In this document: positions 1 to 4,863 of the stretch, piece after piece
Numbering within the stretch: the first letter of the stretch is position 1
How the letters are laid out: each line of letters begins with the position of its first letter
From: Calditrichaceae bacterium
GTDB lineage: Bacteria > Calditrichota > Calditrichia > Calditrichales > Calditrichaceae
NCBI GenBank assembly: GCA_030592985.1
Contig: JAUVIB010000233.1
Location: 1 to 5,749, forward strand
Direction: 5' to 3'
Length of the DNA: 5,749 nt
Notes under the pieces: generated by a model
What the model was told of the DNA's origin: nothing
Database searches by the model: none
The model's input: the letters and a program-made list of their open reading frames with translations, nothing else
Program-made: the position numbers and the translations under genes

Positions 1-708
1 AGTAAAAATACCGCCGTATATACCTCCAAGAATAATAAATGGAAGAGGGATTTCCCATGCGGCATTTTTAATAGATATCCAAACAGAGATGGTAGAACTT
101 TTTTTCCGGATTACTGTAATTTTATTTTTCTTAATATAAAAAACACTATATATGGAAAGTAGAATAATCATAAGAAGTCCGGGGATTAAACCGGCAAGGA
201 AAAGATCGTCAATGCTTGTTTCGGATACGAGGCCATAAAGGATAATAGGGATACTGGGAGGAAAAAGAAGTCCTAAGTTTCCTGAAGATGTTAATATGCC
301 AAGGCTAAACTTTTCAGGATAATTATCTTCAAGTAGTACAGGATAAAGTAATCCTCCAAGTGCGATAATAGTTACTCCGGATGCGCCGGTAAAGGCTGTA
401 AAGATAGCACATGAAATTAAAGTGACGATTGCCAGGCCTCCGGGAAGCCAGCCTAAAAGAGAGCGGGATAAATCTACGATGCGTTTTGGCGCATTGCTTT
501 CAGCTAGTAAATATCCTGCAAAAGTGAAAAGAGGAATAGCAAGTAGTATAGGCTGACTTGCTAAACGGTATAATTCTATAATTACCGCGCTGGTGTCAAT
601 CTCTGCAAAATGAAATGCCAACAGAGCGATGGCAGATATGATGATAAATAACGGTTCACCAAATAGCGCCAGAAAAAGAAGGATTAGTCCAATAACAAGT
701 AAAACCAT
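1..708 (-). CDS. dctM: TRAP transporter large permease DctM, N-terminal half (cut by window edge)
   Basis: Large membrane subunit of a tripartite ATP-independent periplasmic (TRAP) transporter. In this family DctM forms the ion-coupled transport channel in the inner membrane and works with DctQ and a periplasmic binding protein. My translation of the minus strand is open for 236 codons; family members are usually about 420-430 residues, so the C-terminal part lies beyond base 1. Visible family signatures are GEPLF (17-21), PLFTFAGYLLAES (59-71), the hairpin-type TGASGVT (107-113), GLLFPPSIPIILYG (146-159) and LFLAGLIPG (169-177). The ATG at 708-706 shares one base with the dctQ stop (TAATG), and AAGGA at 722-718 lies 9 nt upstream, so translational coupling is likely. 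The family call is firm. The substrate is unknown: TRAP systems carry C4-dicarboxylates, sugar acids, sialic acid, ectoine and other organic acids. Confidence 0.93.
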   Translation of the reverse strand, partial: MVLLVIGLILLFLALFGEPLFIIISAIALLAFHFAEIDTSAVIIELYRLASQPILLAIPLFTFAGYLLAESNAPKRIVDLSRSLLGWLPGGLAIVTLISCAIFTAFTGASGVTIIALGGLLYPVLLEDNYPEKFSLGILTSSGNLGLLFPPSIPIILYGLVSETSIDDLFLAGLIPGLLMIILLSIYSVFYIKKNKITVIRKKSSTISVWISIKNAAWEIPLPFIILGGIYGGIFT

Positions 709-1229
709 TATATAAGTTCCTTAGGGTTATTCTGTTTATTTCCATTAAATGTTAGCAATGCGTGGCATTTTTCTATAGTAATTATCACAAAGCGGATACT
801 CATTAATAAAAAGCCAACGGGAATAATAATCTGAAAATACCATACAGGAAGATTTCCGAATAGAGTATCTCCAAATTCTTTTTCCGCCATTACAAACCTC
901 CAAGATGCGCTGGTAAGGAACCAAGTCACAGTAATCGCAAATAAATTAATAATAATTTGGGCTATTAGCTTAGCCTTCTTAGAGAGTAATCGTCCAAATA
1001 CATCCATGTTAATATGTTTTTCTGAGCGGGTAGCCAAAGAAGCACCAACAAATCCAATCCATAATACTAAATGACGAAGTAAGGGATCACCCCATAATAT
1101 CCCTTGTCCTAATATATTACGTAAAACTACCTGTAGGAATGCTAACAGAACCATTGATATAACAATAATTACCAGAAACCATTCCTCAAGGGATGCAATG
1201 AAGTCATTGATTCTTCTTAAAATCACCAT
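708..1229 (-). CDS. dctQ: TRAP transporter small permease DctQ
   Basis: Small four-helix membrane subunit that pairs with DctM in TRAP transporters. The 173-residue length is normal for the family. Hydrophobic segments lie at about 17-38, 50-68, 86-110 and 128-152. Family landmarks visible are Glu15-Glu16 before helix 1, Arg37-Asn38 at its end, WGDPLLRH (46-53), Trp57, GASLATRSEKHINMD (62-76, with the typical Arg68, His72 and Asp76) and LPVWYFQIIIP (127-137). The ATG start at 1229 is supported by AGAAGGA at 1245-1239, 9 nt upstream. The gene is the first of the minus-strand unit and overlaps dctM by one base. No dctP (binding protein) gene precedes it, although P-Q-M is a common order; the 5' side is a 440-bp non-coding region shared with a divergent oxidoreductase. 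No clear minus-strand promoter could be picked out of the very AT-rich flank. Confidence 0.91.
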   Translation of the reverse strand: MVILRRINDFIASLEEWFLVIIVISMVLLAFLQVVLRNILGQGILWGDPLLRHLVLWIGFVGASLATRSEKHINMDVFGRLLSKKAKLIAQIIINLFAITVTWFLTSASWRFVMAEKEFGDTLFGNLPVWYFQIIIPVGFLLMSIRFVIITIEKCHALLTFNGNKQNNPKELI

Positions 1230-1570
1230 CTATATATTTCCTTCTAAAAGAGTTTTAAAGGCTATTAACAAAATTAAAGTCTATTCATGTTATTTATTCT
1301 TTTAAATTATTATGTTTTAATAAAGACTACTCTCTGAAAAAAAGAACATAAAAGTTATTGAAAAAATTAAATTAGGGTGGTTAAATGTTTTAGGCAAGTA
1401 AATTTTATGTTATTGAATCAAAATAGTAAAAAAAACAAGAAATTTAAAGTCTAATTTGTAATCCAGTAACTTTATTTATCTATTTTGAATTATAAAAACT
1501 TACAATTTTTGTCAAAAACTACATTTTTTTTAAAAATATTAAAATTTATTTCCTTGTTAAAGATTCACTA

Positions 1571-1599
1571 TTGAAATTAGAACTATAATAAGGTATATT
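1571..1599 (+). promoter_or_regulatory. Candidate sigma70-type promoter for the exported oxidoreductase
   Basis: TTGAAA at 1571-1576 and TATATT at 1594-1599 each match the sigma70 consensus hexamers at 5 of 6 positions and are separated by exactly 17 bp. Transcription would begin near 1606, leaving a leader of about 64 nt before the ATG at 1670. A perfect TATAAT also occurs at 1584-1589 but has no partner hexamer at proper spacing. The surrounding AT-richness makes such matches common, hence the moderate confidence. Confidence 0.42.
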
Positions 1600-1624
1600 A
1601 CAATTAAATAAAATTGCAAAAGAA

Positions 1625-1634
1625 CAATCGTTTG
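1625..1634. promoter_or_regulatory. Possible LacI/GalR-type operator half-palindrome
   Basis: CAATCGTTTG is a near-palindrome (8 of 10 positions symmetric) with a central CG, the general form of LacI/GalR-family operators. It lies about 20 nt downstream of the predicted transcription start, where a repressor could block initiation or elongation. No LacI-family gene is in the window, and one short site is weak evidence. Confidence 0.2.
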
Positions 1635-1669
1635 CGTAATTAATCAACTACACAATGTGAGGTGTTAAA

Positions 1670-2989
1670 ATGGATAGACGTAAGTTTATAGCAACGGGCG
1701 CATTAGCAAGTGCCGGATTCATGATTGTACCACGACATGTAATTGCCGGTTCAGGTATGACGCCACCAAGTGATCGGCTAAACATTGCCGGTATTGGCGC
1801 AGGCGGACAAGGAAGTTCTGATATTAGAAATGTCAGTGAAGGAACTAATATTGTTGCGTTGTGTGATGTAGATGATGTACGCGCAGCCGGAACATATAAA
1901 GCTTTCCCAAAAGCAAAACAATATAGAGATTACAGGGAATTATTGGATAAAGAACACAAAAACATTGACGCGGTTACTGTAAGCACACCGGATCATATGC
2001 ATTATCCTATTGCCCTGGAAGCAATTAAAAGAGGTAAACATACGTATGTGCAAAAACCACTTTCACACACGGTTGAAGAAGCCCGCAATCTGGCAAAAGC
2101 GACAAAAAAATATAAGGTAGTTACCCAAATGGGTAATCAGGGACACGGAAGTGAGGGCGCCCGTCTAATCAATGAATGGATTTGGGATGGCGCGATCGGC
2201 GATGTATATGAAGTTCATGCCTGGACTAATCGCCCTATCTGGCCGCAGAATATACCGAGGCCGACTGAAACTCCGGCCGTTCCTCCTTCATTAGACTGGA
2301 ATCTATGGTTAGGTATTGCACAGGAAAGGCCGTATCATCCGGCTTATGTTCCTTTTGCCTGGCGTGGATTTTGGGATTATGGAACAGGAGCTCTCGGCGA
2401 TATGGGCGCTCATATTCTTGATCATCCATTTTGGGCACTAAATCTTGAATTTCCATCCGATGTGCAGGCCAGTTCGACACACTTTAATGAAGAAACATAT
2501 CCTATTGCTTCAGTAATAACCTACAACTTCCCTAAAAGAGGCAAAATGCCGGCTGTAAAATTAAAATGGTATGATGGTGGAATAAAACCGGACAGACCCA
2601 AAGATTTAGAACCTGGACGTCAATTAGGTAGTAACGGCGTTTTGTATTATGGAACAAAGGGAACTTTATTGCATAGCGTTTATGGTGAGAATCCCCGGAT
2701 AATTCCCGAAACAAAAATGCAGGACTATAAACGTCCCGAAAAAACAATTCTCAGATCACCCGGTATTCATAAAGAATGGACGGAAGCATGTAAAGGAAAT
2801 GGAAAAGCCCTTGGAAATTTTGATTACTCATCGAAATTAACAGAAATGATGCTTCTTGGAAATATTGCAACAAAGTTACAATATAAAAACACAGTGCTTA
2901 AATGGGATGGCCCAAAATTACGATTCACGAATATGGATGAAGCCAATCAGTATTTGAGCGTTAAATATCGTCCCGGTTGGGGAGTTTAA
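1670..2989 (+). CDS. Tat-exported Gfo/Idh/MocA-family oxidoreductase
   Basis: NAD(P)-dependent dehydrogenase of the Gfo/Idh/MocA family, which oxidises or reduces sugars, polyols and their derivatives. Residues 1-26 look like a twin-arginine signal: MDRRKF with Arg3-Arg4, a hydrophobic stretch at about 7-20, Arg22 before the cleavage region, and a V-I-A site after Ala26. Export of the folded, cofactor-loaded enzyme to the periplasm is therefore expected. The Rossmann fold begins at about 37, with GIGAGG (41-46) and Asp66 ending strand 2, which favours NAD over NADP. The usual EKP motif appears as QKP (128-130), keeping Lys129. The family's Asp/His pair is Asp244 and His248 in GDMGAHILDHP. The 439-residue length and long C-terminal domain fit the bacterial exported subfamily abundant in Bacteroidota and Planctomycetota. 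GAGGTG at 1659-1664, 5 nt before the ATG, supports the start. The family is clear; the substrate is not. Confidence 0.91.
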   Translation: MDRRKFIATGALASAGFMIVPRHVIAGSGMTPPSDRLNIAGIGAGGQGSSDIRNVSEGTNIVALCDVDDVRAAGTYKAFPKAKQYRDYRELLDKEHKNIDAVTVSTPDHMHYPIALEAIKRGKHTYVQKPLSHTVEEARNLAKATKKYKVVTQMGNQGHGSEGARLINEWIWDGAIGDVYEVHAWTNRPIWPQNIPRPTETPAVPPSLDWNLWLGIAQERPYHPAYVPFAWRGFWDYGTGALGDMGAHILDHPFWALNLEFPSDVQASSTHFNEETYPIASVITYNFPKRGKMPAVKLKWYDGGIKPDRPKDLEPGRQLGSNGVLYYGTKGTLLHSVYGENPRIIPETKMQDYKRPEKTILRSPGIHKEWTEACKGNGKALGNFDYSSKLTEMMLLGNIATKLQYKNTVLKWDGPKLRFTNMDEANQYLSVKYRPGWGV

Positions 2990-3056
2990 ATAATATATTA
3001 TTGGAAGACTATTACATCAGAAGTTATAGATATTTAATGCAGGAAGCAATGCCAAA

Positions 3057-3104
3057 GGTATACCAATGGTATAAGGTAAAAGTGGTATCTTTATATCTCA
3101 TACC
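3057..3104. repeat. Cluster of GGTAT/ATACC inverted repeats
   Basis: GGTAT occurs at 3057-3061, 3068-3072 and 3084-3088, and its complement ATACC at 3060-3064 and 3100-3104. The first pair overlaps as the perfect palindrome GGTATACC (3057-3064). TATACC and GGTATA (3059-3073) form a 6-bp stem with a 3-nt loop, and the last two copies could form a 5-bp stem with an 11-nt loop. The cluster sits about 70 bp after the stop codon of the exported oxidoreductase. It could fold in the 3' RNA or be a protein-binding array; neither is established. Confidence 0.35.
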
Positions 3105-3402
3105 GGCTTAGGCGGGCGGCAGAATGTTTTTATCAGAGATATGAATCTTTGTTAATTTGATTTATAATTTTTCGTATACTCTTTTTTATGAGAATGATAA
3201 TAGTTGGTGCACTATTATATCAATATTTACGTGCTTATTTACGGAATGCGGCAGAGAAATCCCTTGTTCGATGATTGGTATATTACTAATTATTAAATGT
3301 TGATATCTTTTCTATATAAAAAATTGATACCTTCTGAAAAAAATATAGTAGTCTGATTTTGTATGTTTATCATTTTTAATAATGTTTGCTATTCTTAGAC
3401 TA

Positions 3403-3417
3403 AGATGATTATTATCA
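3403..3417. promoter_or_regulatory. Fur-box-like sequence before the cytosolic oxidoreductase
   Basis: The 15 bases match the 7-1-7 Fur-box consensus (TGATAAT-N-ATTATCA) at 12 of 14 defined positions. The site ends 5 bp before the AAGGAG ribosome binding site of the next gene, so a bound repressor would block transcription or elongation there. AT-rich DNA makes such matches easy: my rough estimate is about a one in ten chance of one this good somewhere in the window's non-coding DNA. Confidence 0.2.
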
Positions 3418-3435
3418 TAATGAAGGAGTGGGAAA

Positions 3436-4512
3436 ATGGACGGCAAAAAAATTAGAGTAGTAGTTATGGGCGCAGGTAACATGGGATCTTCACATGCGCG
3501 TGCGTACAATGTTCTGCCTGAATTTGAACTGGCAGGGATTGTAGACCAAAGCGAGGAGAGAAGAAGCTCTCTCTCCGAAGAATTGGGCGGTATTAGCCAT
3601 TTTGAGTCATTTAGCGATGCACTTGAAAAGGTAAAACCCGATGCCGTTGCCATCTGTACTTACCCGGATACACATAAAATGTTTACGGAACAAGCACTTA
3701 ATGCCGGTGTGCATGTTTTTGTGGAAAAACCGATTGCTGTAACGGTTGAGGATTCTCTCAAGATTCTTGAATTGGCCAGGAAGAGCAATAAAAAAGTTGT
3801 GGTTGGGTATATACTTCGTCATCATCCAGCCTGGATACAGTTTATAAATGAAGCGCAAAAACTTGGTAAACCATTGGTTATGCGCATGAATCTCAATCAA
3901 CAAAGTAAGGGCAATGAGTGGGGAACACTTAAGCATTTAATGCAATCCATGTCGCCCATAGTAGATTGTGGTGTTCATTATGTGGATGTTATGTGCCAGA
4001 TGACGCAAAGCAATCCCATAACGATCTATGCGATAGGGGCTCGCTTAACCGATGAGATTGATTCTGAAATGTATAATTATGGACAATTACAGGTTACCTT
4101 TAAAGATGTTTCCGTAGGCTGGTATGAAGCCGGTTGGGGACCAATGATGAGTGAAACGGCCTTTTTTATTAAAGATGTAATCGGGCCAAAAGGAAGCGTT
4201 AGTATTGCCGATCCTGAAGCGCTTAAAAATACCGACTCGTCAGATATTGACAGCCATACCAAAACGAACCGCTTGCTTATTCACCATGCCGCTCTGGATG
4301 AAAAAGGTGAATTTAAATTAAAAGATACAATTGTAGATACATCGGACGAGCCGGACCACCAGGATTTATGTAACCGGGAACAAAAGTTTTTTGCTGATGC
4401 AATTAACAATGACATAGATTTAAAGGACCATTTAGAAGATGCAGTGAACAGTTTGAAAATTGTATTGGCAGCGGATGAGTCTATTCGTACAGGAAAAATA
4501 ATAACTCTTTAA
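3436..4512 (+). CDS. Cytosolic Gfo/Idh/MocA-family oxidoreductase
   Basis: NAD(P)-dependent sugar or polyol dehydrogenase of the Gfo/Idh/MocA family. At 358 residues it has the usual length of the cytosolic members, and with no signal peptide or membrane segment it should act in the cytoplasm. The Rossmann domain (about 5-120) has GAGNMG (12-17), Asp37 after strand 2 (favouring NAD) and a canonical EKP motif at 97-99. The C-terminal alpha/beta domain carries DCGVHYVD (177-184), whose Asp177 and His181 occupy the catalytic Asp/His positions of the family. AAGGAG at 3423-3428, 7 nt before the ATG, fixes the start. It is clearly distinct from the upstream exported enzyme (shorter, EKP rather than QKP, different C-terminal region), so it is not a recent duplicate. 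Candidate relatives include inositol dehydrogenases, 1,5-anhydrofructose reductases and 3-keto-sugar-forming enzymes; the sequence alone does not choose among them. Confidence 0.91.
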   Translation: MDGKKIRVVVMGAGNMGSSHARAYNVLPEFELAGIVDQSEERRSSLSEELGGISHFESFSDALEKVKPDAVAICTYPDTHKMFTEQALNAGVHVFVEKPIAVTVEDSLKILELARKSNKKVVVGYILRHHPAWIQFINEAQKLGKPLVMRMNLNQQSKGNEWGTLKHLMQSMSPIVDCGVHYVDVMCQMTQSNPITIYAIGARLTDEIDSEMYNYGQLQVTFKDVSVGWYEAGWGPMMSETAFFIKDVIGPKGSVSIADPEALKNTDSSDIDSHTKTNRLLIHHAALDEKGEFKLKDTIVDTSDEPDHQDLCNREQKFFADAINNDIDLKDHLEDAVNSLKIVLAADESIRTGKIITL

Positions 4513-4544
4513 GCTTTAAAACATAGGGACAATTCTATTATTTA

Positions 4545-4747
4545 GTGTCTGAACGAAAACAGTTAATCAATAAAAAATGTAGCATAACGGTGTCATTGCG
4601 CTGCGCCTGCCTGGGCATGGAGAAGCGTTAGCGACGAAGCAATCCCAATAAAAAACACGGTTACATCTCCAAAAAAAGATTGCCACGCCGGGATGAATTC
4701 TCCCGCTCAGTCGGGACAATGACAAAATGTACTTTTCGTTTAGACAC
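4545..4747. mobile_element. MITE-like non-autonomous element with terminal inverted repeats
   Basis: A 203-bp segment is bounded by inverted repeats: TAGTGTCTGAACGAAAA at 4543-4559 and its complement at 4733-4749, matching at 16 of 17 positions. The hexamer TATTTA lies directly outside each end (4539-4544 and 4748-4753), as expected for a target-site duplication; because the repeats start with TA, a TA duplication of the IS630/Tc1-mariner type is the alternative reading. The interior has no ORF, so movement would need a transposase supplied in trans. It contains a second, GC-richer palindromic repeat. It lies between two same-strand genes and interrupts neither. The IS family is not identified. 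Confidence 0.6.
4591..4724. repeat. Inner palindromic repeat (GTCATTGC...GAAGCAATC class)
   Basis: Nested inverted repeats: TGTCATTG (4591-4598) pairs with CAATGACA (4717-4724), and GCAATC (4639-4644) pairs with GATTGC (4678-4683). A local hairpin CGGGA/TCCCG (4689-4693 with 4701-4705) competes with TCCCG/CGGGA (4701-4705 with 4712-4716). The wording GTCATTGCG, AGCGACGAAGCAATC, AGATTGCC and CAATGAC is that of a dispersed intergenic repeat I know from many unrelated bacterial genomes. The left arm is longer than the usual form, with extra bases at about 4600-4619. It is markedly more GC-rich than its flanks. Transcribed, it would form a long imperfect stem that may stabilise or terminate the upstream mRNA. 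Confidence 0.55.
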
Positions 4748-4851
4748 TATTTATATATCTTTTTCAATCAAAAAAATTAATTAATTGTATTGTTATCGTT
4801 GTAATTAACTTATTGATAGTCTTCCATTTGATAAATGTACCATAACGTATT

Positions 4852-4861
4852 AGGAAAGGAG
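4852..4861 (+). promoter_or_regulatory. Ribosome binding site of the NupG-like transporter, start ambiguous
   Basis: AGGAAAGGAG offers two Shine-Dalgarno readings. The stronger core GGAG ends only 2 nt before the ATG at 4864, too close for efficient initiation there, but 5 nt before an in-frame TTG at 4867. The upstream AGGA (4852-4855) is 8 nt from the ATG. The two starts differ by one residue, so the protein is essentially unaffected. Confidence 0.5.
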
Positions 4862-4863
4862 CG

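Larger units (their letters stand above)
1230..1669. other. Divergent intergenic control region, strongly AT-rich
   Basis: These 440 bp separate dctQ (leftward) from the exported oxidoreductase (rightward), so promoters in both directions must lie here unless dctQM is read from elsewhere. By hand count, 1261-1560 has 53 G or C in 300 bases (about 18%). No ORF of convincing size or RNA gene was seen. The right-hand end carries a sigma70-like promoter and a possible operator, listed separately. A 10-bp direct repeat (TTAAAGTCTA at 1274-1283 and 1444-1453) is present but is close to chance level in such biased sequence. Confidence 0.6.
2990..3435. other. 446-bp non-coding gap with small inverted repeats
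   Basis: No supportable gene lies between the two oxidoreductases. Contents seen: a perfect 14-bp AT palindrome at 2989-3002 overlapping the last base of the upstream stop codon; a cluster of GGTAT/ATACC pentamers at 3057-3104; a short GC-rich pocket at about 3103-3121 in otherwise AT-rich DNA; an 8-bp direct repeat TATTTACG at 3224-3231 and 3236-3243; and a Fur-box-like sequence at 3403-3417 just before the next ribosome binding site. No convincing rho-independent terminator (GC-rich stem followed by a T run) and no well-spaced sigma70 promoter were found. Its length suggests that the downstream gene has its own promoter. Confidence 0.55.
4513..4863. other. Intergenic gap mostly occupied by a MITE-like element
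   Basis: Of these 351 bp, 203 belong to the inverted-repeat element described separately. The remaining right-hand segment (about 4754-4863) is AT-rich and should contain the promoter of the downstream transporter, but no hexamer pair with good spacing was convincing. The motif ATCGTT followed by GTAATTAA (4795-4808) resembles ATCGTT, three extra bases, then GTAATTAA upstream of the exported oxidoreductase (1627-1643); this could be a shared regulatory element or coincidence. Confidence 0.5.

Noticed and set aside
2235..2747. Minus-strand open frames within the exported oxidoreductase gene
   Set aside because: They lie wholly inside a well-supported gene, have no ribosome binding site or recognisable domain, and read as low-complexity antisense translation.
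2989..3002. Perfect 14-bp palindrome AATAATATATTATT at the end of the exported oxidoreductase gene
   Set aside because: It is made only of A and T with no T run after it, so it would be a poor terminator, and such palindromes arise easily in AT-rich DNA.
3037..3111. Short plus-strand frame (MQEAMPKVYQWYKVKVV...) after the exported oxidoreductase
   Set aside because: It has only about 24 codons and no ribosome binding site, and it overlaps the GGTAT inverted-repeat cluster; nothing supports it as a gene or a recognisable gene remnant.
3224..3243. Direct repeat TATTTACG with 12-bp period
   Set aside because: There are only two copies of an AT-rich octamer, with no link to a promoter; its TATTTA core also matches the element's target duplication, which I take as coincidence.
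3188..3274. 28-codon plus-strand frame (MRMIIVGALLYQYLRAYLR...) that could be a small membrane peptide
   Set aside because: It is preceded by a T-rich run with no Shine-Dalgarno sequence, although all the real genes here have one, and it is too short to judge by composition.
3277..3286. GGTATATTAC, identical to 1592-1601 in the promoter of the exported oxidoreductase
   Set aside because: One or two shared 10-mers are expected by chance between two AT-rich gaps of this size, and the second copy has no partner -35 hexamer at proper spacing.
3312..4262. Minus-strand open frames overlapping the cytosolic oxidoreductase gene
   Set aside because: They are antisense to a clear family member with intact motifs and show no family resemblance or start signal of their own.
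4513..4863. CRISPR or tandem-repeat array in the gap before the transporter
   Set aside because: The repeats are two inverted pairs and not regularly spaced direct repeats.
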